DNA from: Acheta domesticus
Taxonomy: Eukaryota > Arthropoda > Insecta > Orthoptera > Gryllidae
Direction of reading: 5' to 3'
Length of the DNA: 64,000 bases
Assembly (NCBI GenBank): GCA_031308135.1
Contig: JAHLJT010009419.1
Coordinates: 67,098,223-67,162,222, forward strand
Below the pieces are notes generated by a model. That model did not search any database. It saw only the letters and a list, made by a program, of their open reading frames with translations, and was not told where the DNA came from. The translations under genes were made by a program, and so were the position numbers. Shown piece by piece: positions 44,190 through 56,004 of the stretch; position 1 is the stretch's first letter, and each line of letters begins with the position of its first letter.

Positions 44190-45165
44190 ACGCGACGTAA
44201 CCCGGACAGCCCAGATCAAGAACAACAACAAATAGAATGGATTAACTCACATTAAAATAATAAATTAGCTCACGCTATTTACTGCAATCACTGTAAATTA
44301 CTTTTTATTTACAGCGGGTGCAGTTACCTGGTACTGATAACCAAGTTTACTATGATGTGGCAACTTCCTAGATTCGTTTTAGCGTAAACATTTTCAGGAG
44401 GCGGGAAATTTCAATTTTACAAATGAATTCCATTACCCTGACTTAACGCCGCATGAAAAATGGTATCATCCCGGAATTCTTATGATTATTTCGTTGTATA
44501 AGATTTCAGAATATTACTTATAAGAAGCTAGAGAAAAGTAAATCATATAAAGACATTTCTGTGTAGGCCATGTGGATCGTATCCCGAACAGGTAATGCGA
44601 TTGTCTTGGAAACAAATGATTGATTGATTAATTTGGTCAAAAAATTGTATAGGACGTATGAAGACATTATCTGCGCACTCTTGAGGCTCAGAATGAAAAA
44701 AAAGCGCGACGTTAGCAACATTTGAAAAACTAGACATTTTCGTTCCCAATTTATAGAAAAACAATTTCAACGGTAAATGAACTTCGGATTTGCCATCCAA
44801 TCCTAACAAAATAGTAACGAACATCAGTTCTACTCCTGCCACTGCAAGCAAAAGGAGTGCTGAAAAAACAAAACGTGCGGAAAGTGAAGCTACATTTACG
44901 TCTAGAAGCAAAACAAGAGGCCATCTCAGCATTTGCTCAACGGATCAGGGAAACTGGACAAAAACCTGATCGAGTTGGGGATCATTGACCCGGAAGCTGA
45001 AGTACATCACTTGTTACAGGCATATTGAATCTTTTATTAAAAATATATACAATACAAATGTAAACTAACTAATTATATGTCATTGTTTTGTTAAAATAAA
45101 CATTATTTCTCTTTTTGATGGTCAGTATAGTCTCTAATTGTGTAGAAACAGTTATGCAGCAGAAA
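44190..45165. other. Unassigned sequence
   Basis: 44790-44990 on the plus strand has a serine/lysine-rich open stretch (ISSTPATASKRSAEKTKRAE), which looks like a linker of some mobile-element protein. I cannot name the family. Confidence 0.35.
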
Positions 45166-45169
45166 AGAT

Positions 45170-46204
45170 TTTACTTTTAACTTAAATTTGTGCACCGACT
45201 TTAATTATTTAATGTCATCTGACAATGCATTGTATAGTAAAGTACATGTATTGTATGTGGATTTCTTGTGCTGAGCTGCTGTTACTGATATCTTTTACTG
45301 AGCTGCTGATGCGCGTGATTTGTACGACGTGTGTTGTAATTACAAATATCAATGTTGCATGAAAATATGTTCCCTCCGTTACGTAGGTCATTTTTGACAA
45401 ATTTGACAGATTCGTAAATAAATAGGCAAGGCAATGGGTAGATTCCAAGCTCAATGAAAAGAGGCTTGCAGGGCATAGAAGGAATTTTTTCATTATTCGA
45501 ATAATTTTCTTTTGCAATCTGAAGGTCTGAGTACTACAGGATGAGCTTCCCCAGAATATTATTCCATATCTCAGGCGGGAATGTACATTTGCGAAATAAA
45601 CGCACCAAGCTGCATGAAGGCTGACAATTTGAAAGAATTTTGAATGCGTAACATTGTGAACTTAATTAGTAGTATTAGTATTTGTTAATTTAGTAGTATT
45701 TGTTGTTATATGTACATTCTATTTGAGGTTTGGTTGAATTGAGAGACCTAGAAATTTTGTTACCTCAACATCAGCTAATTGCATATTGTTCATCTTCAAT
45801 GGAACATGCGATTTCCGATTTGAAATGCAAAAATGCATTGAAACAGTTTTTCTTTCGTTAACAATTAATTTGTTATTACGAAACCAATTTGAAACTTCTG
45901 AAATCGTAATATTTGTTGCTTCTTTTTTGCAAATAACCTTCGTGTCATCGGCAAACAGAACCATTCTTCCATTTTTAGTAGACGAAGGCATATAGTTTAC
46001 GTATAACAGAAAGAGGATAGGACCTAAGATCGAGCCTTGCGGGACCCCATGCTCAATTGGGAAAGAATTGGAAACATATGTAATGTCATTTCGTGCCACT
46101 ATGGTATTTCTACTCTTTGAGTCCGACGAATTGATTACGACGAATACGCAGAACGAAAATATTTTTATTGAAATAAATTTATTAAGTAGCTTGCACAGTC
46201 TCAT
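45170..46204 (-). pseudogene. LINE reverse transcriptase relic, copy 2 of the family
   Basis: The 161-residue open frame 46204-45719 carries NSFPIEHGVPQGSILGPILF, LFADDTKVICKK (palm motif), SEVSNWFRNNKLIVNERKT and EVTKFLGLSIQ. After a gap, 45520-45280 gives QKKIIRIMKK, PLFIELGIYPLPCLFIYES and the C-terminal NYNTRR motif. This is a Jockey/CR1-like LINE without an RNase H domain. It retains the palm that copy 1 lacks. The endonuclease half is absent, as in most 5'-truncated insertions. Confidence 0.8.
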
Positions 46205-46209
46205 TACAC

Positions 46210-47069
46210 CATATACCTGTTAATTCAACAATCTTGAAGCTTATAGAAGATAGGTTCACTGCTGTTTGTCCGTTTGCATGGTTTTCTGTTTGTCGCGTTT
46301 CTATAAAACAAAAAATAAAGTCCTAAGGTCCGCACTTAATACTATTATTTACAGGAACTATCTTAAGAGTAAAGATTCTGATTCTACTTTGCTTCACAAA
46401 ATATTCTAACTTGGAATCAAAATTATTATACCTGTTGCTTTCAAAAAGCCTAACTACTTCTACTAACTTCCGTGATTGCAAATTTTAAAAACTTTTCGTG
46501 TACTGATGTTCAGGTGATTAGACAAATATTGCATATCTCGGATCGACGTGCCAACTGCAGACAGGGAAGCCTCAATGGAATTGAATATGGTTTCCAAGTC
46601 AGTTCCCGGCATGACTGTCTTCGCGCTTGAATACATTCGCTCGAATTATTTTCTCTCATTTAATCAATGAACCGTAAATGCTCGTCCCTAGGGCGCGAAG
46701 GTCGGGCCGCGCCGAGGTCACGACCTCTCTTCCGCCCCAGTGAAAGGGGGCGCCGCCGTCGGCATTTCGATGTGAGGCGCTTGGCGAGATCTCCCCGAAG
46801 CGTCGCGACGCCTTCGCCGCTCCGAGGCACGTCAATGAGAAGTAGGGCAGTCGGGTGCCGCTGCGAGGAAGGGCAGTGCGCTGCGCCGCAGTGTTTCCTA
46901 TGCTTGGAATCTATATTACTATCTGAAGTAGATCCCTGCGTTGAGCGGGTATTTATCTTGCCTCACCTGACCCGCCCTGGTCCTCTCCAATCTGCCATCT
47001 TTATTTGCAGTCTTGCTTAGGCGGAAGAGCAGGTCTTATGGACTTAGCCTTGCCACAATTATAGTTTAT
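46210..47069. other. Unassigned; GC-rich block 46680-46990
   Basis: 46667-47020 is open (117 codons), arginine-rich and GC-rich, without a domain. It could be a repeat or a CpG-rich element. Nothing else is recognised. Confidence 0.35.
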
Positions 47070-47070
47070 A

Positions 47071-47114
<44 letters not shown>
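47070..47114. repeat. (ATT)n microsatellite
   Basis: About 15 uninterrupted ATT units. Confidence 0.9.
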
Positions 47115-47329
47115 CACTACATCACGACTAAAGATGTTATGAGTCGGCTGAATATAAAATCTACTCCAGGTTGCAACCAGCTACCTAAGGAGCAGATCCA
47201 GTGACTGTCAGTGCCTCTACAATACTTTGCGCAAAATGTGGGCTGTTCCAAATAAAGTAATTTCTTGCACTTCCTTTTGAATCACCGGGGAGTTTAGACA
47301 AGTTCTTACTCAAATTCTGCGGAACAAAC

Positions 47330-47752
47330 CCAGAACTCCGATAACTATCGGGACGACCTGTGCTTTTACGCCCCACATTCGGCTGATCTCGATTTCCAAA
47401 CTGTTGTATTTAAGATGTTTCTTTGCCTCCTTGGTAACGACGTTTTGATCGCAAGGTGCAGCAACATCGACAAGTAAACACGAATTTTCGCCAAATCCCG
47501 GATAACTATATCCGGTTTGTTTGCCGCTATCGTGCGTTCAGTTTGAATTTGTTGGACGTACAATATCGTACACAATCCAACAGACGTCACCGGATTTGGT
47601 GAGTGTGCGTACCACTTGGGGCATGTGTTTGGAACTTCGAGGGCGGTGAAGATCTGCCAGTGGAGGTAGCTACACACCCTGTCATGTCTTTTCAGGTATT
47701 CGGTCTTTGCTAGGATTGGACAAGCTGAGACAATATGTTCAATGGTTTCTAC

Positions 47753-47757
<5 letters not shown>
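47330..47757 (-). pseudogene. C-terminal tail of a retroelement polyprotein
   Basis: The minus strand reads ETIEHIVSACPILAKTEYL (47755), then RHDRVCSYLHWQIFTALEV, PKWYAHSPNPVT, QIQTERTIAANKPDIVIRDL and, after a break, KNLSKLPGDSKGSARN. Many animal retroelement polyproteins end with this order of parts: an HIVSxCPxLA zinc-finger-like segment, RHDxVCxYxHW, KWYEHxPxPVT, TDRxIxANRPDIV. The PDIV...D part recalls a restriction-like endonuclease fold, which is inference. One or more frame breaks. Confidence 0.65.
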
Positions 47758-47810
<53 letters not shown>

Positions 47811-47811
47811 T
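47753..47811. repeat. (ATT)n microsatellite
   Basis: About 19 ATT units, directly upstream (minus sense) of the retroelement tail. Confidence 0.9.
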
Positions 47812-47814
47812 AAA

Positions 47815-48318
47815 TTTCATTACGATCATCATTGCTGTGGGCAGCTGTAAACATATTCTTCGTTTTTCTAACTTTTCTCTTGTTTTGAAGGTCACGTGTA
47901 CAAACGGCCGAAAAGAAACTGCAGATTAGAAAGAAAAAAAACAAATAAGCCTTCTTTATATAAAAGAACATTGTAATTTTAAAAATGTAGCCTCAATTAC
48001 GCGCAACAAACACCCTTTCTTTCGGTGAGAAGCTCTTCTAAATCGGTACAGGAGCTCCAGAAATTACCCCGTCATAGTCGAAAGTCGTGAAATACAATTA
48101 AAATATTTTTAATACTACGTAAATAACGCAATGGGATTAACGAGACAGTTATTTTAAAATCACACACTCCAGTTTCATTTATTTAGGTTTCGAATATGTG
48201 CATAAATTTACAGAAAACTAAGCTGCCTAGGGCCTTGTGAGAGATATCAATGATTTATTTTATTACACTAGGAAGACTGGAAAAATAGGAACACAATAAA
48301 AGTTTCGATTTGGACTGA
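47815..48318. other. AT-rich spacer
   Basis: No gene or known repeat recognised. Confidence 0.45.
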
Positions 48319-48319
48319 A

Positions 48320-49645
48320 AAATTTTTTTTATTTTTATTTAATAGGTAATTATAACAAATTTATACAAAATTTCAGTTCTTTTAGCTATGTGGCTAGGCT
48401 GAAGGCCTTTAAGCCATTACAATACCTACATCCTACCGCATTCTAACCTTTCGAATTCTGGCATTCACCCCTAATGGTCTCTTCATCGCATCAAAGCCGC
48501 GGAAAGGAGACCATAAGGTACGGCTGAGGAAAAAACCCCTGAAGGGGGAAAAACCTGCCGTCAGAAGACGAGTACATGCTAAACTACTAGATTTTATTTC
48601 CTAAACTATTTATTTATTTCCTGGCGTGGGCATCTTCTCCATCCAGTCTTTGGCCTCCCCGCTTCTGAAATCAAACACCGCCACGGAAGATCGCCCGCAC
48701 CACCGCCTCTTCGAACAATTTTCTACTAATTAAGTTAATTATCGCATACTGACGAATTTAATTATTACTAACTTACTACTTATTATTCATGATTAGCATT
48801 ACTGATTACCTTTCTAGTTAACTTAATTATCTCTTGCTTATTGAATTAATTATTTCATCTCCGGTCTAGGCTCCGCTCGTACTACTAACCAGTGCTGTTT
48901 TCCCATTCCCTGATTACCGTTTCCCTGACAGTTCGAACCTTTCCTAAAAATGTTCCTAATTCTTTCATGAAGTGAGATCTATTATCAGCTAATATGTTTT
49001 GAGCGAGCGTTATGTTTCTGAATTGGAAGCAATAGTTCCCCATTCCCATCCATTTTCCTCTCCAAGTTTCTGTAGCGCAGCAATTTAACAGGATGTGGAT
49101 CCAATCTTCTCTATCACCGCAAAGTACACAGATTCCATTGTCGTTCGAATCCTTCATTCTACGTTGCATCCACCCTCCTACCCTAAACCAAGCGTATCCC
49201 CCTCTTGCATCCCTTTTAAGTGTGTGTACGTAACTTTCGCATCCCCATACAGGACTCGTGTGAATTTGTACCACTAACGAACATTTTTCTGCCGATGCTG
49301 CCAAAATATCTTGCCTTTTAATATCCGAAAGTCGATCTGAAATTAACTGTTCTATCTCCCGTGTTCCCCTATTCTCAATCATTTCAGGAGAAACGTCTCC
49401 CAAACCTGCGTGTTCTAGTACCCGTTTCACTTTGTACGCCCAATAGCGCTGATCGTTTTCCAGTAGTTGCGCTCTAAAGCACCTGCGAATAAGCGTGTCC
49501 GACTCTTCACTTGCTAATCTAATCCAAAACTTAATGGCTTTCATTTTTAAATCTTTCCAAATTCCTACACTACCTACTTCTCTTAAGACGCCGGCATTAG
49601 CTGCGAATCTAGAGACTCCGAGAATTAATTGACTGAAAAATGCAA
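48320..49645 (-). mobile_element. 5'-truncated LINE with 3' UTR and A-rich tail
   Basis: Minus-strand LINE remnant: coding C-terminus (49645-48885), then a 0.55 kb 3' UTR with GCCTAAAGGCC-like and TTCAGCCTAGCCACATAGC motifs, ending in ATTAAATAAAAATAAAAAAA at about 48320-48350. The 5' two thirds, including endonuclease and RT palm, are missing, which is the usual outcome of incomplete reverse transcription. Confidence 0.65.
48885..49645 (-). CDS. LINE ORF2 C-terminal domain (open 219-residue fragment)
   Basis: The frame is open from beyond the Met at 49544 to a stop at 48885. Upstream in the same frame it continues to about 49640 (GVSRFAANAGVLREVGSVG). It contains FWIRLASEESDTLIRR, YAWFRVGGWMQRRM, a CxxC-H-C zinc-finger-like motif CVLCGDREDWIHILLNC, and ILADNRSHFMKELG. 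This is the region after the RT domain of insect LINEs. The role of the domain is unclear, probably RNA or DNA binding. No stops in ~250 codons indicates a fairly recent insertion, though it cannot be functional alone. Confidence 0.65.
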
Positions 49646-49649
49646 ATAT

Positions 49650-50222
49650 TTGTTTATGTCAATCCGCAATTTCTCATATCTGATTTCATTATTTTATTCT
49701 CATCTGTCTCTATAGACTTCACAGCTTTCTTGTGCCGAGGCTGAGTTCCAGATTTGAAATTTTTGCTGTTCCAGGGCTCCATTCTCCACACACATCAACA
49801 GCTTTATTGCTTTCAGCAATTTGGTTTCCCATCATGATCATCATCTTCATCTTCTTTTTCTTCTTCTAAACCTTATCCCAGTTATAAGAGGTCAGCTTTT
49901 TTCGGATCGCTTACTATAAACCATTACGATTGTTGTAGATAAAAAGTCTTAATATATTTCATTAATTTATTGAAATGAAATAATTTGTACGCATCGTAAG
50001 TTCTATCCTTATGAAAAACATACAAAAACTTATTCGACTTACTGAAAAAAAAGCAATTGTACATCGTCAATCCCCACTCAACACACGTTGCTTCGTAACA
50101 CGTATTCCATCAATTCCCTCCTTTTCGTGTTACGATTTTATTAATAAAACTCTAAAATCATATTTGCCCTATGTTTATTGAATATTCCTTTGTTTAAATT
50201 CTTCGTCAGTACATCAGCTTCA
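49650..50222. other. Spacer with CT-rich tract
   Basis: 49830-49870 is a TCATCTTC/TTCTTCTT-rich low-complexity tract. No gene recognised. Confidence 0.45.
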
Positions 50223-50224
50223 AG

Positions 50225-50790
50225 TTCCAATGATTTTACATAATGCAGCTTTTTTTATTTCCTTGTTCATCCTTAACAAAATAATATTTTCGTTGGAAAT
50301 GTTTATTTCTTTCATTCACTTTTGTAGTACTTATCAAATCTATAACTGATTGACTATCCGTATTTATTACTATCGTTTTCTGTACTAAATCAGTATTTAT
50401 TTCAGTTCTTCTAATAAATTTGAATATTTTTGTCAATTATTTCTTCAGCTTCCTCAACATTTCTATCTTCAACATTTATTTCTTCATTAGTCGATGATTC
50501 TTTATTATTAGAAGTAGTAAACCAATTAAGATTTCCTAAATGACAATCTTCTTGTTTCATTACTTCTTTTTAATTTTCTAGAAATATTGCATCTCTACTC
50601 TCATGAATTCTTTTATCTTCTACATCAAAAAGACGATAAGCTTTTCTATTTTTCGAATAACGAACAAATATAGCTTGTTTTGCTCTCTTATCAAACTTTT
50701 TCCTGATATATCATCATTTCTATAATACTCTCTACATCCAAATACTGTAAAATGATGTAATGATGGTTTTCTTTTGGTCCATATTTCCAT
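50225..50790 (-). pseudogene. Ty1/copia pol relic with internal deletion
   Basis: From 50790 the minus strand reads the integrase C-terminal part: KKFDKRAKQAIFVRYSKNRK, YRLFDVEDKRIHESRDAIFL and an acidic linker (TSNNKESSTNEEINVEDRN). Right after it comes the RNase H end: INTDSQSVIDLI, NERNKHFQRKYYFVKDE. In intact copia elements the whole reverse transcriptase lies between these two parts, so ~1.5 kb has been deleted. Several stops are present. No LTRs were identified. Confidence 0.75.
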
Positions 50791-50799
50791 TTCCATTTC

Positions 50800-51560
50800 A
50801 GAGCTATCTGAAAATTACATAAAAACATGAAATGTAGTTATTAATTATTTACATAAATGTTAAGTACAAATTGTTAATGCCAGATGCCTAAGCAAATTGG
50901 ACCATTACCTTGCAGCGTCTGGGCGGAAAATGAAGTTCTGCAAATAATTTTGAGTGCGACTCATTTAAGAGAACCGAAGGCCGGTCGGAAGTATGTGGGG
51001 GCAGCGCGGCAGGCAGGCGGCTGATGAAGGCGTGAGGGGCAGACGGGCGGGCGAAGGAGTGTTGAGTTAGGGGTGTACAGATTGGGCTGATTTTAGTAGA
51101 GATACCCCCAGCAATTATATTAATCACCAGGTCATACGTTGTTTTAAATTGCATTTCTCTTGAAAGGTCTGGGAAATCTTTATTGAATTTTAAAAACATT
51201 CTTAGAAACAGGATTGCTTTGACAATACTACAATCACCTATTCTTTAAATATGATGGGTAGTGTATATGGTTATTTTTGGCACAATTTTGCCAATGTCTC
51301 TTTCACTGAGGGTTCAGAGAACTGACAAATAGCTCCAAGGAAATATGGATTAGTGCAAGAGAATCCTGAGGTACCAAGAACTTAGTTTAAAACCGTATCT
51401 TAATATCGCCCCAAATAGTTGCTATTTATCACAACGTTCTAAAAATTGTTGCACAACACTTCAAATTTTATTATGGAGATTTTTTTAAGAAAGTCTTAGA
51501 AAGGATAAATGAGGGAGATTTGTCCTAGGAATTGTATTTCTTAAATGCAACGAAATATTA
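50800..51560. other. Unassigned sequence
   Basis: 50985-51060 is GC-rich. The rest is AT-rich. No supported gene or repeat. Confidence 0.4.
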
Positions 51561-51679
51561 CCTACCAATGTATTCCAATATTAATAAAAAACAAATAATT
51601 TTTTGTAATGCATTTATTTACAATATCAAATTGACTTACATTAAGTCGGTAATTTCCAGGTAATTTTCTATGACATACT

Positions 51680-52085
51680 CGTACTTGGAATTTCCTCTCA
51701 TAAGCCAGGGGGCATCGTCCCAGCCGGGACAAGCTCTGATCCCTCGACCGGTCTCCCAGCATGTGTGGTGGTAGTGTAGTACATAATAGTGTAAGTGTGT
51801 GTGTGTGTGTGTAAGGGTTGAGGGTAGGACAAGGAAGAGGAAGGGAAGATCGCGCGTGGTCCATGGCCTGTTTTTTAGGGTACTGATCCGGCATTTGCTT
51901 GGTATTGATCAAAAAAACACGGAAAACTACCGATCTGAGCAGCCGGCCGTTAAAATTCTCTTCCAGACACCAACTGAATTCTACCTAGCTGACATTGTAG
52001 TGTCGAAAATCCTTTCACCGTCGGGATTCAAAACTAGGACTGAGCTCAGAGACACTGCAGTGAAATCAGTTGATGCACTCAGCAA
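51680..52085 (-). repeat. Long SINE-like repeat, inverted copy
   Basis: In minus orientation: head remnant GTGTCTCTGAGCTCAGTCC and GTTTTGAATCCCGACGG (B-box-like, near 52020), AACGGCCGGCTGCTCAGATC, TTTTTTTGATCAATACCAAG, CACGCGCGATCTTCCC, CCCTTACACACAC, and GGGACGATGCCCCC near 51715. It lies head to head with the plus copy that starts at 52137. Confidence 0.75.
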
Positions 52086-52136
52086 CCTCTCTCGGAACCA
52101 CCCTGTGCAAGATATTGATGTAGTGTTCCTCTAGCC

Positions 52137-52525
52137 CGCGTTTCTACGGTTGCGAGTCCCGACGATGCAGTGGTAGAATTGTCGACACTCGCAAGACGCC
52201 TACTGCATTCAGCCGCTGTAAGGAGGAGAATTCTAGCTGTCGGCTACTCCGATCGGTATTTTTCAGTTACCATGCGCGCGGTCTTTCCTTCCTCTGCCTT
52301 GTTCTGTCTTCACCCTCTACTTACACACGCGCACTCATACGGACAACTTTACTATCCTTGTCGGGAGACCAATCCGGAGTTTGTCCAGGCTGGGGTGGTA
52401 TCTATCTGGTGGGAGATAACTAGTTGGGGAAAATCCTCTTAAGCCGACACCTCCCGCGATAAAAACATGGACAACAGTTACGAGACTAATGACTTTAGCA
52501 GTTGACGCACCCAGAATCATCAATC
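52137..52525 (+). repeat. Long SINE-like repeat, plus copy
   Basis: Begins near GGTTGCGAGTCCCGACGATG (B-box-like), then GAATTCTAGCTGTCGGC, CGCGCGGTCTTTCC, TTCACCCTCTACTTACACAC, GATAACTAGTTGGGG, CGATAAAAACATGG, and ends GACTTTAGCAGTTGACGC plus AATCATCAATCAATG. Confidence 0.75.
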
Positions 52526-53565
52526 AATGAAAATTGATTGATGCCCGCAGGCCGCGTGGTTCAGGCCCACTGTGCGCGTCTGTCGGCAGGGGAAGCGGCG
52601 GGCACCGGCCGGGCGAACGCGCCCCGGGTGCCGATGGCAGCAGCTGGAGGGAGATCTGGGGCGACGACCGATCCGCAGCCCTCGGGCGACGGCTGTGCGA
52701 GTGGCTCCGCGATTAGACAGCGACACGTCGCGCATTCGTTAACCAACATGTGAGGAATTCGTTGTGAAGGGCTCGTGGTGGGAAAATGTTTTCGTGATAA
52801 ACTCCCACACTGCCGCTTGTAGTTTTGAAATTTATTCGCTTCGTATAGGTGTTTACTGTCTATATTTCTCCCTTCATGCTTTTTACTGCAAAAATCGTAC
52901 GTTGTAAAACTGCACGTGGAAAAAGCGTTTATTGCAATCGGAGTGTGATAGGCTGCAACCGGAGCTACGAGAGTGGGGAGGGTTGTCAGTAGTGTAAGAA
53001 ATTCTTATCTCACATACGTGCGTTAAACATTAACATTTTTTCTACCACAATTTTATAACAGAGTTGTGTTGGCAATATTACCTGATATGTTCTCAACCCA
53101 AGTGTACAAATAAATGATTTTTTAAAGAAAGGAGAATTTTGTGACACGAGTCTGTCAGGTAGAGCCAGATTGTTCTAGGAACGAAACAAACCAAAATATT
53201 GTTTCTCTCTACAGACAGTCGTAGTTGAATACTACTTCTTTGTTTTTTTTGAATGAGTTATTCATTTTATTTTAGCCGAACTAAACTAGAACTGCAGGTA
53301 TTGTTCACTGTTGCCAATTAATTATGTATTGAATGAGCAAAACGTATCTTTGTTAATAATAGTATTTATTTAATTTAACACGAAAACATACATTTAACTC
53401 CGTGGAGGAGACAACAAAACAATTATTTCTTTACACGGCAGTTATATTTACATATATATGTTATAATGAGAAAACTGAGGAAGTTTGATTTCTGAAAACA
53501 TTGAGACGCCGCCTCGTTCCTACGACACTGAAGACCGATTTTACGCTGTTCTCTAATATTCTTAA
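52526..53565. other. Unassigned; CpG-rich block 52540-52745
   Basis: 52540-52745 is strongly GC- and CpG-rich and open in several frames (characteristic of composition, not of a gene). Downstream is AT-rich with no recognised feature. Confidence 0.4.
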
Positions 53566-53566
53566 T

Positions 53567-53757
53567 ATAATACTTTCGTTCTATTATTATTATTATGAAA
53601 CTGAAAAATTAAGAAAATGCCAAAAAAATGTACTTTGGGCGGCGATAAATTGCAACTGGCATCTGAATGTGGCAAGTCCGAATAGCCAGCCGAGACCAAT
53701 GGAAATAGAAAACTAATGCGGGAATGTCTGTTGTGCCATTCTGTAGCAGCACTAGTT
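53567..53757 (+). repeat. Modular repeat, copy H (3' part only)
   Basis: TTAATATAATACTTTCGTTC with an (ATT)n expansion, then GAAACTGAAAAATTAAG, TGTGGCAAGTCCGAATAGCC and GTAGCAGCACTAGTTTTT. It is truncated at the 5' side like copy C. Confidence 0.8.
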
Positions 53758-53959
53758 TTTTGTATGTGACGTTGCAGGCTACAATTCAAAAAGGCAGAAA
53801 AATATAATTTATCCAAATCTCTTGTCAGCAAAAAGTCCCGTCGCTCATCAACCACGTTTTCCTTCGTCTTCTTCATCAGAAACATTTTTAAACGAATCAT
53901 CTCCAGACTCTGAAGACAATTGCAGTGGCTCAGATTCAGTTCTAAAAGAGGACGTCAGT

Positions 53960-54420
53960 CAGTCTCAACACTTCTCCAGGAATATCTGATGCATAGATTA
54001 AATAAGAAATATTGGCTGGACCACAGATAAATTGAAAAAAATACCGTATTTGCAGACACAATGACACAGACCGAAAAATAAGCATAGACGAATTTTAAGT
54101 AAGTCATTAAAAAGTTACTAGGAAATCTCAAGGATCCAAATTATAAAAATATTGCAAAAAAATATGCTTGAAAAGTTTAGACAGCAAGGGTGTAATATGA
54201 GTGTTGAGATATATTTCCTACACTCTCACTTGATTTTTTTCAGAAAATCTTGATTGTGTCGGTGAGGAGAAGGGCGAAAGATTTCACCAAGACATCAAGG
54301 AGATGAAACAACAGGGAAGGTGGAATGGATGTTAGCAGACTATTGCTGGTCACTGGCAAGAGATGAAAAAAATACTTTTCACACAAATCTAAAAAACGGT
54401 GTTTGAAAAAAATAATTTTA
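53960..54420 (+). pseudogene. Relic of a common insect repeat-encoded protein
   Basis: Plus-strand frames give KKLLGNLKDPNYKNIA (54105), MSVEIYFLHSHL-like (54195), NLDCVGEEKGERFHQDIKEM (54250) and QQGRWNG with a decayed W-S-L-K-R-D segment (54310-54360). The pattern NYKDPxYK, MSLKxHFLHSHLxxFPENL, EEQGERFHQDI, YQGRW is one I recognise from high-copy uncharacterised insect proteins, presumably encoded by mobile elements. Function is unknown. Several frame breaks. Upstream portions of the protein are not present in 53760-53960. Confidence 0.6.
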
Positions 54421-56003
54421 AAATGTTATTAATGTTCAAATAAATGATATTACATGATCACAGTGATCAAACATTGTTTCTATTAAACATTTTTGGTAAT
54501 TCATTATATTTTAAGAAATGTATTTGAGTCCAAAAAAGGCTATACTTTTATTATTTCTTGTATTGTATGAAACTGACACGTGATGGAGCAAAATAAATTT
54601 CAAAATTATATTCAGTATGGTCATGTTAAAGTTATTCACCTATTAAAATAAAAACTCCAACCAGAAAGTTAAAATTTCCAAACCAGTGTAATTAATTGTT
54701 CATGTAAATCTTACGCAGGTGACAACTCTTTCAACCAAATCTATTTTAATAGTGAGTTGTATATGTATCTCTAAAGCCAAAAAAATGCCAAACAAATATT
54801 TTGAAAAGTATTAAATACTGAAATAGTGTATTACCAACTACTATGCAGTGGATTATCAAATATTGTTCAAGATGAGCTGAAATAAACTGTGATCTCTGTC
54901 ACTGAAAACATGTTTGTAGCCTGAAAGTGACCTATCTACCTCAGATGAACACATAGCTGCATATGTCATAGAAGACAGTTCCATGGGTTAAAAATTAGAT
55001 ATCTCACTTAAGCCTTCCAATATCGAATTTGCTTTTAACAACGTGGTCCAACCCGGATTACGTCGCAGTACTTTCTCAAATTTTGCTTACACTTTTCTGT
55101 CAATGTGGCCTGAGAGTTGGCTTAATTCAGTTTGAAGATTTCAAATTGTAATTACTGAATCCACAAGAGGCGTACCTCTAAAATACCAGGGATTTTACTG
55201 AAATGAGTAGCGATAATAGATTTTCTGCAAAATTTACAAATACTAAAGGGCTTTTTTTGTTTCAATTATAACGACAGCTTCGTCTTTGTCAAAAAATTAC
55301 AAATTATATTAGTAATATGCAAAGCAAATGCATAAGGATTTTCTAGGCATTTATTAAATTATACCAACATTTTAATGGAACCGCGTTGATGAGAAGCGGT
55401 TGGGCTGTGCAATTGATGTTTCAAACCTAGTTTCACTGTTACAAAGCGCGAGTTTAAAGTTGCGGTTGGCGAAACCATAAATTCAAATAGAAAACGTCCT
55501 CGAAAAGCGAAATAATGCGAAAATAAACACAATAAAAATCTATTATATGAATACATTGATAATGAAATGTATTAATATATCAATAGCCTATGATTCTGAG
55601 CAACAGAACAAAAAAGGCAAGGATGAAATCCGCTCTCTAGTAATGACGTTTCGAATTGCTTCATTGTCTTCAAATTATATTTGAATGAAGGATCGGAAAT
55701 AATCAGTGAGGAAATAACAGTATCTACTAATTTAATACAATATAGCGTATACTCATACCCGGATGAGGCAGTTAAAATGGCTGCGAAAATTCGCATGGGA
55801 GGGAGATATAATTTATTTTTCGTATGTTATGATTGATAAGCCCGAAACCCATACCGAACGCCATCAATCGCAAAATTTGCGAAAGAATCCGCAGACGTGT
55901 TCGATCGGAAAAGTGAAGGTTGCCTTAAGAACGAAAATTTTGGTAGGACCATTGTACACATATAATAGTCGAGCAGAGGGAACCGTTGCGGTTGCTGTGC
56001 TCT
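54421..56003. other. Unassigned AT-rich sequence
   Basis: No gene, tRNA or matched repeat. Small open frames here have no recognisable motif. Confidence 0.45.
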
Positions 56004-56004
56004 A

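Noticed and set aside
46667..47020. 117-codon arginine-rich frame
   Set aside because: GC-rich composition alone keeps it open; no domain, no splice pattern and no codon bias that would set it apart.
47013..47204. Leucine-run open frame
   Set aside because: Translation of the (ATT)n microsatellite.
52534..52753. Overlapping frames on both strands in the CpG-rich block
   Set aside because: Open on both strands at once, as expected from stop-poor GC-rich DNA; no motif recognised.
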